Shown here in pieces: positions 27,098 to 35,856 of a DNA stretch of 64,000 bases. The stretch's first letter is position 1. Each line of letters starts with the position of its first letter. A program made the translations under genes and the position numbers. The notes under the pieces were generated by a model that saw nothing but the letters and a program-made list of their open reading frames with translations, was not told where the DNA came from and did no database searches. The stretch is from Mycetocola_B reblochoni (GTDB taxonomy: Bacteria; Actinomycetota; Actinomycetes; Actinomycetales; Microbacteriaceae), in NCBI RefSeq assembly GCF_003667525.1, contig NZ_RCUW01000013.1, forward strand, positions 7,850 through 71,849, given 5' to 3'.

Positions 27098-27424
27098 ATG
27101 CGGCGCACGGTCGGGATCGGGGTGATCGTCCTCGTGATCGTCGCGGGCGTCGTGTTCCTCGTCGTGAGGCAGGGGACGATCGACGCCGACAGGGAGCGGC
27201 ACGTCCAGACGCTCGACTGCACGGTCGTCGAGCGGGGGCAGTCCGCCGGCCGCGGGGGACCCAGGGGCAACTGGGTCGACACCGTCGAGTGCGGGCGCCT
27301 CGCCGTCGACCGGGTCGATGTTCACCGTATCCAGCCCGGCCTCCTCCACCGTGTCACGGTGTCGGGCGACGGGGCCGCCGGCGCGCTCAGGCACGGCTCC
27401 GGCTGGGAGCCGCTCGGCCGCTGA
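27098..27424 (+). CDS. Small single-pass membrane protein of unknown function
   Basis: This 108-residue protein has an N-terminal membrane anchor (VGIGVIVLVIVAGVVFLVV) and a basic extracellular part with two cysteines (TLDCTVVERG and DTVECGRLAV) about 25 residues apart, likely to pair outside the cell. A GGGGAGG site precedes the ATG. No family is recognised. Confidence 0.65.
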   Translation: MRRTVGIGVIVLVIVAGVVFLVVRQGTIDADRERHVQTLDCTVVERGQSAGRGGPRGNWVDTVECGRLAVDRVDVHRIQPGLLHRVTVSGDGAAGALRHGSGWEPLGR

Positions 27425-27444
27425 GCACCCGGCCGCCAGACGGC

Positions 27445-27450
27445 TACCCT
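27445..27450 (+). promoter_or_regulatory. Candidate -10 element TACCCT for leaderless TrmH gene
   Basis: TACCCT ends 7 bases before the ATG at 27458, with TGACCTC between. Confidence 0.5.
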
Positions 27451-27457
27451 TGACCTC

Positions 27458-28123
27458 ATGCCTGCCGACGAGCGCATCACCCCGGAGCGGGTGGCCGACG
27501 CGCCGCCCAGCCACGAGCTCAGCACCGCGGGGGTCGGGCCGTGGCCGGGCCCCTGGCCGGACGATCAGCGCTACGACCCCGAGCTGCTCGCCAACGGCGA
27601 CACCCGGAACGTGATCGACCGGTTCCGGTACTGGCGCATGGAGGCGATCGTCGACGCCCTCGACGCCGAACGCCACCCGTTCCACGTCGCCATCGAGAAC
27701 TGGCAGCACGACATGAACATCGGCTCCATCGTGCGCAGTGCCAACGCCTTCGGGGCCGAGGCCGTGCACATCGTCGGACGCCGCCGCTGGAACAAGCGCG
27801 GGGCCATGGTGACCGACCGCTACCAGCACGTCGACCACCACGAGGACGTCGCGGCGCTCATCCGGTGGGCCGCGGACAGGGGGTTGCCGATCATCGCCGT
27901 CGACAACGTCCCCGGCTCGGTCATCATCGAGACCTTCGCCATGCCCCGCCGGTGCGTGCTGCTGTTCGGGCAGGAGGGCCCCGGCCTGAGTCCCGAGGCG
28001 ATCGACGCGGCCGATGCCGTCGTCGAGATCAGCCAGTTCGGCTCGACCCGCTCGATCAACGCCTCCGCGGCGGCGGCCGTCGCGATGCACGTCTGGGTCA
28101 CACAGCACGCCGGTCTGGGCTGA
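27458..28123 (+). CDS. TrmH/SpoU-family RNA 2'-O-methyltransferase
   Basis: This 221-residue SPOUT methyltransferase has the three family motifs: NWQHDMNIGSIVRSANAFGAEAV (motif 1, catalytic Arg), LLFGQEGPGLS (motif 2) and SQFGSTRSINASAAAAVAMH (motif 3, knot and SAM binding). It transfers methyl from SAM to ribose of tRNA or rRNA; the exact nucleotide cannot be read from sequence. The position after pyrE matches the mycobacterial and corynebacterial gene order. Confidence 0.9.
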   Translation: MPADERITPERVADAPPSHELSTAGVGPWPGPWPDDQRYDPELLANGDTRNVIDRFRYWRMEAIVDALDAERHPFHVAIENWQHDMNIGSIVRSANAFGAEAVHIVGRRRWNKRGAMVTDRYQHVDHHEDVAALIRWAADRGLPIIAVDNVPGSVIIETFAMPRRCVLLFGQEGPGLSPEAIDAADAVVEISQFGSTRSINASAAAAVAMHVWVTQHAGLG

Positions 28124-28186
28124 GCGCTCCCGTTCGGGGGGCCGCCCGCGCTGGACGCCCGCCCCGGCCCGCGCTTGAATGAGGGC

Positions 28187-29026
28187 ATGGCGAGAGACGA
28201 TCGGGTCGACGGATCGGGCTCGGGCCTGCCCCGGCTGGTGCTGCTGCCCGAGCTCGGTGACGCGCCGGAGGTGTGGGACGCGGTTCCTCTCGACCGGCGC
28301 TTCGACGTCATCGCGGTCGATCTCACCGCCCTCGCCCGCGACGTCGCGGCGGCGGACGCTCGCGCCGATGCCGATGCCGATGCCGATGCCGATGCCGATG
28401 CCGATGCCGATGCCGATGCGTCCCTCGCGGACGGTGTCGTTGCCGCCCTCCCCTCCGTCATCGCCCTGGCATCGGACGAGCTGCGCCCGCGTGACGACTC
28501 GGCCGCGCCGCCCATCGTCGTCGGGCACGGCTGGGGCGCCCAGATCGCGCTGGGCTACGCCTCGCGGTTCCCTGTGGCCGCGCTCGTCCTCGTCGACGAG
28601 GTGCTCGACCTCGCCTCCCGCCTCGAGGAGCTGGACGGCCTCGACGTTCCCGCCCGCAGGGCCGAGATCCTCCCCGCGGTGTCGGGCGACCTCCCCGAGG
28701 CGGTCCGCCTGCACAGGGAGGGGCTGCGGTCACCCGTCGGCGAGCTGCTGGCGGCCGCCCACCCCGTGCTGTTCGGCGACGTCGACGACCTCGTCGCCGC
28801 CGAGGACGCCGCCGACCGGCTGTGCCGGATCCCCGGGGACGCCCCCGTGCTCTCCATCCACGGCAGGGACCCGGGGGATGAGTACTCGATGTGGCTGAGG
28901 CTCCGGGTGCCGACCGCGGTCATCGAGCTCTGGCCGCACGGAGGGCACGACCCGCAGCTGGGCGAACCCTCGCTGTTCGTGCGCCGGCTCGTCGTGCTGG
29001 CACAGGAGCTCGACGCGCGCGGCTGA
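28187..29026 (+). CDS. Alpha/beta hydrolase-fold protein lacking the nucleophile serine
   Basis: This 279-residue protein follows the fold: LPRLVLLPELGDAPEVWD (oxyanion region), VIAVDLTAL, the elbow VVGHGWGAQIALGYASRF (113-130), ALVLVDEVLDL, PVLSIHGRDPGDE (acid strand) and PHGGHDPQLGEP (His). In active members the elbow reads GHSWG; here Gly115 replaces the Ser nucleophile. A (Ala-Asp)9 run from nine GCCGAT hexamers interrupts the N-terminal region. It may be a pseudoenzyme or use another residue. A TTG four codons upstream is a possible start. Confidence 0.75.
   Translation: MARDDRVDGSGSGLPRLVLLPELGDAPEVWDAVPLDRRFDVIAVDLTALARDVAAADARADADADADADADADADADASLADGVVAALPSVIALASDELRPRDDSAAPPIVVGHGWGAQIALGYASRFPVAALVLVDEVLDLASRLEELDGLDVPARRAEILPAVSGDLPEAVRLHREGLRSPVGELLAAAHPVLFGDVDDLVAAEDAADRLCRIPGDAPVLSIHGRDPGDEYSMWLRLRVPTAVIELWPHGGHDPQLGEPSLFVRRLVVLAQELDARG
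28364..28417 (+). repeat. Hexanucleotide tandem repeat (GCCGAT)9
   Basis: Nine perfect copies encode (Ala-Asp)9, residues 60-77 of the hydrolase-like protein. Copy-number change keeps the frame. Confidence 0.95.
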
Positions 29027-29048
29027 GCCGGAGCGGGCACGACCGCCG

Positions 29049-29099
29049 GGCCGCTCCGCGCCACGGCCCGCCCGCGCGGTCCTCCGGTCCGGAGCGGCC
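29049..29099. terminator. Possible bidirectional terminator between convergent genes
   Basis: Perfect 10-bp arms GGCCGCTCCG and CGGAGCGGCC flank about 31 bases of GC-rich loop between the hydrolase-like gene and the YhgE/Pip gene. The long loop makes this a moderate call. Confidence 0.4.
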
Positions 29100-29112
29100 G
29101 GCCCGCCGGCGG

Positions 29113-31134
29113 TCAGCCGATGAGGCTCGGCTGCAGGTCGCGCAGCGTGCGCGACCTGGTCATCCGCATGACGCCGATCGCCGAGAGCACCAGGCTGCCC
29201 AGCAGCACGCAGGCGAGCACGATGGCGTCCGTCCCTGCCTTCGACAGGTCCCCTCCGTACATCAGCTGTCTCATCCCGTCGACCGCGTACGACATCGGCA
29301 GGTAGTGGTGGAGCCAGGCCAGCGGTTGCGGCAGCGTCTGCCAGGGGAACGTCCCTCCCGCGGTCACAAGCTGGACGACCATGAGGATCAGCCCGATGAA
29401 CTGCCCGACGCTGCCCAGCCACACGTTGAGCGTCATGATGATCGCCGCGAAGGTCATCGACGCGAGCGCCATGAGCCCATAGGTGGCCAGGGGGTTGGAC
29501 ACGCTGAAGCCGAGCGTCCCCGCCACGATGCCGAACAGGGCGAGCATCTGGACCGAGCCGAGCAGGGCGGGGGTCACCCACCCGGCGAGCGTCACACGGA
29601 TCGGCCGGTTGATCGCCGTGACCGCGCGGGCGGAGAACGGCTTGAGGATGAGGAACAGCGCGTAGATGCCGATCCACGCCGCCAGGCTGACGAAGAACGG
29701 GGCGAGCCCCGCACCGTAGGTCCCCGCTGAGGTCACGGCGGTGTTGCTCAGGCCGACGGGGTCCGCGATGGTCGTGGCCTGCTTGGTCCGCAGCTCGGCA
29801 CTGGAGTCGGGCAGCTGGTCGATGCCGTTCTGCAGACCGTCGCCGAGCGTGACGAGCCCGTCGTGCAGCGTGTCGAGCCCGTCGTGCAGCTCCCCGAGCC
29901 CCTCGGTGAGGGTGTCGCCGCCGTCGTGCAGCGTGCCGAGCCCGCTGTGCAGCTCCGTCGCCCCGCTGGCGGCCCGGTCCGCACCGCTGGCGAGGCTGTC
30001 GGCCCCGTCGCTCAGCTGGGAGATGCCCGAGGCGAGGGCCGGCGTCGCGTCGGCGAGGCGGCGCGCGCCGTCGGCGACCGACTGGGAGCCGCTCGCGAGG
30101 GTGTCCAGCTGCTGGGTCGTCGACTGCACGGTCGAGTCCGCCTCGTCGACGAGCCCCCCGACGGTATCGACGCGCTCCATGATGCGTGCGATCTGGTCGT
30201 CGCTCAGTCCCGTCTCGGCCAGCGCGGCGGCGACGTCGTCCCTCGCGCCCGACAGCCGCGAGTGGATCTGGGAGGAGTCGGCGGCGAGCGTGTCCGCCAC
30301 CTGCGCGATCTTCCCGTTGCCGGCGGCGACCTGCGCGGCGCCGTCGGCGAGCTGCGCGGTCTGGCCCGGCAGCGCCGCGGTCTGGTCCTCGAGGGTGCCG
30401 AGGCCGTCGGACAGCGTGTGCGCACCGCTGGCGAGCTGGGAGGTCCCGTCGGCGAGCGTGCCCGCCCCGTCCTCGGCGCTCGCGATGCCGTCGGTCAGCT
30501 TCGTCGCGCCGTCCTCGGCGCTCGCCGCGCCCTTCTCGGCGCTGGCCGCTCCGTCGATGAGCTTCACCGTCCCGTCGTGCGCGTCGATCATCTTGGTCCT
30601 GATCTCGGCGAGGCCGTCGAGCATCGTCTGCGCCGACTGCCGGTTGACCGTGCGCACGATCTGGGTCTGGATGGTCTTCACCGCCTGCTCACCGATCGTC
30701 CCGGCGAGGTAGCTGTTGGCGTCGTTGGTGGTGAGCAGCACCTCGGCCTGGTGGGGGTCGTCGCCCGAGGACGAGTTGAGCGCCTCGGAGAAGTCCTTCG
30801 GCAGCGTGACCGAGAAGTCGAAGGTGCCGTCGGCGACGCCGCGAGCCGCTCCGGCTGCGTCCGTTCGAGACCAGTTGAAGGTGCCGTCCGCGATGAGGTC
30901 GTCGGCGACGTCCTGGCCGTGGTTGACCGTCTCGCCGTCGTCGCTGACGCCGGCGTCGTCGACGACGAGGGCGACGGGCACCTGGTCGAGCTTGTCGTAG
31001 GGGTCCTGGTTGGCCCACAGGTACAGCCCGCCGTAGAGCAGGGGGACGATCATGAGCGCGAGGAAGGCGAGGCGGGACATCGGCGTCGCCCAGAGGCGGG
31101 CGAACTCGGCCCTGACGAGGGAGAAGATCTTCAT
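29113..31134 (-). CDS. YhgE/Pip-family membrane protein (ABC-2 permease-like)
   Basis: This 673-residue protein has one N-terminal helix (LAFLALMIVPLLYGGLYLW), the YhgE-specific opening WANQDPYDKLDQVPVALV and a large extracellular helical region. That region is packed with heptad-like DGA/LASGA repeats (about 190-480), predicted as a long coiled coil. Five or six C-terminal helices resemble ABC-2 permeases. Family members include the phage-infection protein Pip and components linked to type VII secretion or efflux. It is the last gene of a TetR / ABC-like / YhgE unit, overlapping the previous gene by ATGA. Confidence 0.88.
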   Translation of the reverse strand: MKIFSLVRAEFARLWATPMSRLAFLALMIVPLLYGGLYLWANQDPYDKLDQVPVALVVDDAGVSDDGETVNHGQDVADDLIADGTFNWSRTDAAGAARGVADGTFDFSVTLPKDFSEALNSSSGDDPHQAEVLLTTNDANSYLAGTIGEQAVKTIQTQIVRTVNRQSAQTMLDGLAEIRTKMIDAHDGTVKLIDGAASAEKGAASAEDGATKLTDGIASAEDGAGTLADGTSQLASGAHTLSDGLGTLEDQTAALPGQTAQLADGAAQVAAGNGKIAQVADTLAADSSQIHSRLSGARDDVAAALAETGLSDDQIARIMERVDTVGGLVDEADSTVQSTTQQLDTLASGSQSVADGARRLADATPALASGISQLSDGADSLASGADRAASGATELHSGLGTLHDGGDTLTEGLGELHDGLDTLHDGLVTLGDGLQNGIDQLPDSSAELRTKQATTIADPVGLSNTAVTSAGTYGAGLAPFFVSLAAWIGIYALFLILKPFSARAVTAINRPIRVTLAGWVTPALLGSVQMLALFGIVAGTLGFSVSNPLATYGLMALASMTFAAIIMTLNVWLGSVGQFIGLILMVVQLVTAGGTFPWQTLPQPLAWLHHYLPMSYAVDGMRQLMYGGDLSKAGTDAIVLACVLLGSLVLSAIGVMRMTRSRTLRDLQPSLIG

Positions 31135-32012
31135 GCGCGCGTGTCCTCTGTGCGTGTCGTGTCGGTCGGTGTGGTGTCGGTGCCCGGGGGGTTCGCGTTC
31201 TCGCTGTCGCTGCCGCTGCCGCTGCCGCTGTCGCTGTCCTCGGCGTCGGTGTTGTCATCGCTGCCGTCGCCCGCCGGGTCCTCGGCGTCCGGGGAGGGCG
31301 CCTCGTCGTGCTCGGGGTCCGGCTCCGCGGGCGCGAGCTGCTCGTCGGCCTCGACCCCCGTCCCGCTCAGGGCAGCCGGGAGCGGCTCGAGCTCGTCGGT
31401 CTCGCCGCGGTGTGCCGGCGTCGGTCCGGCGTCGAGCGCGCTGCGCGCTGCGGCACCGGCGATCACCATGACCGCGAGCCCGCGCGCGGCGAGCTCGAGA
31501 GCGACGCCCCACCAGCCCTCCGGCTCGCCGCCGTGCCGGTCGGGGGACACGATGACCATCCCCGCGATGTCCGGGCGCCGTGCCGCCAGCTCGGTGAGCA
31601 GCCGGATCCGCAGCACCGGGGCGAGGTCGGCCATGGCCGTGTTCGCCTGCGCGCGGAGCCCGAGCTCGTCAAGCACGCGGTTCACCGCGATCGGGTGGCT
31701 CCGCTGTCCGGCGAACGCCAGCTCCTCCGCGGCGACCTCCGCGACGGTGACGTCACCGTGCGGCTCGCTCACGACGGGGGCGTCGACGAGGGCGACCCTG
31801 CGCCGGATCCGGCGGCGGTCCTCCTGGCCGTTGAGCGTGAGGGTGCCGGTGTCGGGGCGCATCCGCCCGGACAGGATCAGCCCGAGCACCGTGGGCCGCT
31901 GCGCGGTCTCCGCCAGCACCATCCGGGCGCTGCCCGAGGCCATGCTGACGCTGCAGCGCGGGAGGGCGTGGCCGCTCCGGCCCTTGCTGATCCCGATGGC
32001 GTCGATCTTCAT
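31131..32012 (-). CDS. Degenerate ABC-ATPase-like protein with acidic disordered tail
   Basis: This 293-residue protein aligns by pattern with an ABC ATPase: VLGLILSGRMRPDTGTLTLNG equals the segment after Walker A, and RVALVDAPVVSE equals the Q-loop region. The nucleotide motifs are gone. GxGKST is replaced by TAQRPT, LSGGQ by LAPVL, and the DE pair of Walker B by VSPDR. From about residue 205 the chain is acidic and disordered, with (Gly/Asp-Ser) repeats from six GCTG(C/T)C hexamers (31203-31238). Overlaps (ATGA) on both sides tie it to TetR and YhgE; a structural partner of YhgE is plausible. Confidence 0.65.
   Translation of the reverse strand: MKIDAIGISKGRSGHALPRCSVSMASGSARMVLAETAQRPTVLGLILSGRMRPDTGTLTLNGQEDRRRIRRRVALVDAPVVSEPHGDVTVAEVAAEELAFAGQRSHPIAVNRVLDELGLRAQANTAMADLAPVLRIRLLTELAARRPDIAGMVIVSPDRHGGEPEGWWGVALELAARGLAVMVIAGAAARSALDAGPTPAHRGETDELEPLPAALSGTGVEADEQLAPAEPDPEHDEAPSPDAEDPAGDGSDDNTDAEDSDSGSGSGSDSENANPPGTDTTPTDTTRTEDTRA
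31203..31238. repeat. Hexanucleotide tandem repeat GCTG(C/T)C x6
   Basis: Six units encode a Ser-(Gly/Asp) run in the acidic tail of the ABC-like protein on the minus strand. Confidence 0.85.
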
Positions 32013-32668
32013 GCGAGTTCTCCGTTCGAGGAAACGGTCGGGGCCTGGCCGTGCACGGCGCGGAAGCGCTCGAACACGATCTGGGCGTCCGGACGGCTGA
32101 GCCCGGCGGCGCCCAGGCCGCTGAGGACGATGAGGGGCAGCGCCTCGTCGGCGGGCACCCGGTCGCGGGCGACCGAGTCGAGGACGCCGAGCGCGGTGCT
32201 CTCGACGAGCACGGCGACGGTGTCGGCCGGCAGGTCGTCGGGGAGTCGACCCGAGCGGATGCCCGTGTCGATGATGGCGCGCAGCTGCGCCCGCAGCGGC
32301 TCGAGGGTCGTCGCGACGTCGCCGCGGTACGGGTCCTGCAGGGCCAGGGCCGCGTTGACCCTGATGGCGGCGATCTGGTCCCAGATCCGGGCGGCGATGA
32401 GCGCGATCGCCAGGAGCGGGTCGCTGTCGTCGATGTGTCCGACGTGGTCGGCGATGCGGGTGGCGCCGCGCTGGATGACGACGCGCATGAGCTCCTCCCT
32501 GCTGCGGAAGTGGCCGTACAGTCCGCGCCGGCTGAGCCCCGCCCGCCGGGCGATCTCGTCCAGGCTGGCGGCGGGGTTGTCCCTGAGCACCTCCATGGCG
32601 GTGCTGATCAGCTGCTCGCGATTCTGCGCGGCGTCGCGCCTGGTCGCGCGGACGGGGGTGTCGGTCAT
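32009..32668 (-). CDS. TetR-family transcriptional regulator of the YhgE unit
   Basis: This 219-residue repressor has the TetR helix-turn-helix NREQLISTAMEVLRDNPAASLDEIARRAGLSRRGLYGHFRSREEL (about 18-62) and a helical ligand domain. GGAGGG directly precedes the ATG at 32668. A perfect 30-bp palindrome lies 11 bases upstream and includes the likely promoter, so autoregulation of the whole TetR/ABC-like/YhgE unit is expected. Its stop overlaps the next ATG by four bases. Confidence 0.9.
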   Translation of the reverse strand: MTDTPVRATRRDAAQNREQLISTAMEVLRDNPAASLDEIARRAGLSRRGLYGHFRSREELMRVVIQRGATRIADHVGHIDDSDPLLAIALIAARIWDQIAAIRVNAALALQDPYRGDVATTLEPLRAQLRAIIDTGIRSGRLPDDLPADTVAVLVESTALGVLDSVARDRVPADEALPLIVLSGLGAAGLSRPDAQIVFERFRAVHGQAPTVSSNGELA

Positions 32669-32674
32669 CCCTCC

Positions 32675-32680
32675 ATCGTA
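32675..32680 (-). promoter_or_regulatory. Promoter of the TetR/ABC-like/YhgE unit
   Basis: On the minus strand, TTGCAC (-35, inside the palindrome) is followed after 16 bases by TACGAT (-10), which ends 6 bases before the TetR ATG. The operator therefore covers the -35 and spacer. Confidence 0.6.
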
Positions 32681-32708
32681 GAACTTGCACACCGATGTGC
32701 AAGTTCTA
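32679..32708. promoter_or_regulatory. TetR operator: perfect 13+4+13 palindrome
   Basis: Arms TAGAACTTGCACA and TGTGCAAGTTCTA flank CCGA with no mismatch. The site is much richer in A+T than its surroundings and sits between the divergent TetR and aldo/keto reductase genes, so it could also control the reductase, whose start is 140 bp away. Confidence 0.85.
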
Positions 32709-32847
32709 TCGCGGCATCCGGTCGTCATCGGCGGGGATTTCGCGGATGACGAACTCGGTCGTGTCCGCTTTACGGTCCACACCCATGGTGACAGGCTCGA
32801 ATCAGGCCGGAATTCCGGCCCTCCGCGGTGAGAAAGGATCCTGCTCC

Positions 32848-33768
32848 ATGACATCACTCGACTTCGGCCCCCTCGTCCTCGGCGGCAACACCTTCGGCTG
32901 GACCTCGGATCGGGACGAGAGCTTCGCCGTCCTCGACGCCTTCATCGCCGGTGGCGGCCGCGCCATCGACACCGCCGACGTCTACTCCGCCTGGGTTCCC
33001 GGCAACAGCGGGGGCGAGTCGGAGACGATCCTCGGCGAGTGGCTGGCCTCCCGCGGCACGCGCGACGACGTCGTCATCGGGACCAAGGTGTTCCAGCACC
33101 CGCAGCGGCCCGGCCTGCACCCGGACAACGTCAGGGCGGCGGTCGACGACTCGCTGCGGCGGCTGCAGACCGACCGCATCGACCTCTACTACGCCCACCG
33201 CGACGACCCCGAGGTCCCCCAGGAGGACTACGTCGCCGTCTTCGACGAGCTCGTCCGCGCGGGCAAGGTCCGCGAGCTCGGCGCGTCCAGCTTCGAGGCG
33301 GGCCGCCTGCGCAGCGCCGTCGACATCGCCACCCGCGAGGGGCTGACCCCGTTCACCGTGTCGCAGGACCACTACAACCTCGTCGAGCGCGGGATCGAGC
33401 ACGACCTCGTGCCGACGCTCCAGGAGCTCGGCATCGTCGAGCTGCCGTACTGGTCGCTCGCGAGCGGATTCCTGACCGGCAAGTACCGGCCGGGCGTCGC
33501 TGTCGACTCCCAGCGGGCCGAGGGGGCCGGCGCCTACCTGGACGACCCCCGCAACGTGCACCTGCTCGAGGTCCTCGACGGCATCGCCGCCGACCTCGGC
33601 GCGAGCGTGACGTCGATCTCGCTCGCCTGGCTGAGCGCCCAGCCCACCGTCGCCGCCCCCATCGCGAGCGCTCGCACCGTCGACCAGCTCGAGCACCTGC
33701 TCGAGGTCTCGACCGTCCAGCTGGACGCCGCGCAGCTGTCCGCGCTGGACGAGGCCTCGCGCCGCTGA
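32848..33768 (+). CDS. Aldo/keto reductase
   Basis: This 306-residue (beta/alpha)8 NADPH-dependent oxidoreductase shows the catalytic tetrad: Asp and Tyr in AIDTADVYS, Lys in VVIGTKVFQHP and His in DLYYAHRDDP. ELGASSFEAGRL, YWSLASGFLTGKYR and the C-terminal cofactor loop IASARTVDQLEHLL are family motifs. It reduces aldehydes or ketones; the substrate is not evident. AAAGGA precedes the ATG at 32848. An upstream in-frame start would overlap the TetR operator region and is rejected. Confidence 0.92.
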   Translation: MTSLDFGPLVLGGNTFGWTSDRDESFAVLDAFIAGGGRAIDTADVYSAWVPGNSGGESETILGEWLASRGTRDDVVIGTKVFQHPQRPGLHPDNVRAAVDDSLRRLQTDRIDLYYAHRDDPEVPQEDYVAVFDELVRAGKVRELGASSFEAGRLRSAVDIATREGLTPFTVSQDHYNLVERGIEHDLVPTLQELGIVELPYWSLASGFLTGKYRPGVAVDSQRAEGAGAYLDDPRNVHLLEVLDGIAADLGASVTSISLAWLSAQPTVAAPIASARTVDQLEHLLEVSTVQLDAAQLSALDEASRR

Positions 33769-33788
33769 GCCCGCCACCCCGCCCTGAG

Positions 33789-33829
33789 GGAGCCCGGACG
33801 ATCCGTCACAACCGGACCGTTCGGGCTCC
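33789..33829 (+). terminator. Terminator after the aldo/keto reductase
   Basis: A stem of about 17 bp (GGAGCCCGGAC-GATCCG and complement with two imperfections) has a TCACAAC loop and is followed by TTCGCGG. It lies 20 bp past the stop. Confidence 0.7.
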
Positions 33830-33836
33830 TTCGCGG

Positions 33837-33842
33837 TAGCAT
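33837..33842 (+). promoter_or_regulatory. Candidate -10 element TAGCAT for leaderless DUF3151 gene
   Basis: TAGCAT ends 7 bases before the GTG at 33850. The in-frame ATG at 33841 overlaps this hexamer and would not be on such a transcript. Confidence 0.5.
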
Positions 33843-33849
33843 GGGCTCC

Positions 33850-34329
33850 GTGAGCGGAAACAACCTTCTCGGAACCCCAGAGACACGTCTTCCCGCCGAG
33901 CCGGAGGTTCAGGCGGCGGTCGCCGCCGCCTCGGACATCACCGAGCTGACCGCGGTCGTCACCGAGCACCCCGCTTCGGCACTGGCCTGGGCCGCATTGG
34001 CCCGGGCCTCTTTCGTGCCGGACGAGCCCGTCGTGGCCTACGCCTTCGCCCGGGTCGGGTACCACAGGGGCCTCGACGCCCTGAGGCGCAACGGCTGGAA
34101 GGGCGCCGGGCCCGTTCCCTGGTCGCACGAGCCCAATCGCGGCGTCCTGCGGGCCCTGTACGAGCTCCGCCGGGCCGCCGAGGCCATCGGTGAGACCGAC
34201 GAGGTCGCCCGCCTCACCGACTTCCTGAGCGACGCCGACGAGACCGTCATCGCCCAGATCGAGACCGAGGACCTGCCGCGCGACCCCGCGCCGCCCACCG
34301 AGGCCTTCGTCATCCGCGGCCGGGACTAG
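33850..34329 (+). CDS. DUF3151 family protein
   Basis: This 159-residue soluble helical protein begins MSGNNLLGTPETRLP and includes HPASALAWAALARASF, AYAFARVGYHRGLDALRRNGWKG and WSHEPNRGVLRALYELRRAAEAIGE. These are the conserved core of DUF3151, an actinobacterial family of unknown function whose gene sits next to purA in mycobacteria and corynebacteria. Its function is not known; TPR-like helices hint at protein binding. The GTG start is preferred over ATG at 33841 because of the promoter position. Confidence 0.85.
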   Translation: MSGNNLLGTPETRLPAEPEVQAAVAAASDITELTAVVTEHPASALAWAALARASFVPDEPVVAYAFARVGYHRGLDALRRNGWKGAGPVPWSHEPNRGVLRALYELRRAAEAIGETDEVARLTDFLSDADETVIAQIETEDLPRDPAPPTEAFVIRGRD

Positions 34330-34387
34330 CCCCGCGCCCCGCCGCCGAACCGCCAACCACCCGCAGCAACCGAAGGGGCATTGAGAC

Positions 34388-35674
<1,287 letters not shown>

Positions 35675-35691
35675 CCCCGCGCAGCACGCCC

Positions 35692-35725
35692 GACGGCGGC
35701 CGACCCCACCGGGCCGGCCGCCGTC
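35692..35725 (+). terminator. Terminator after purA
   Basis: An 11-bp stem GACGGCGGCCG/CGGCCGCCGTC with a 12-base loop lies about 18 bp past the stop. Partial complementarity of CGCGCAGCACGCC and GCCGTGCGCG extends it further. Confidence 0.75.
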
Positions 35726-35856
35726 GCCGTGCGCGGGGCCACGCGTCGTTCACCGTTCGGCAACCTGCGGGTCCCGCCGCCGTCATCGGCGTCTCGTAGC
35801 GTCGGGGCACGGCCCCCGCAGATGGGCGTCGCCCGTGTGCGGAGGGGAGCGCGTTG

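Noticed and set aside
22777..27282. A 1501-residue open frame on the minus strand
   Set aside because: It is antisense to the clear LTD/phosphoesterase gene, is rich in Arg/Gly/Val/Asp typical of shadow frames in high-GC DNA, and has no domain or ribosome-binding site.
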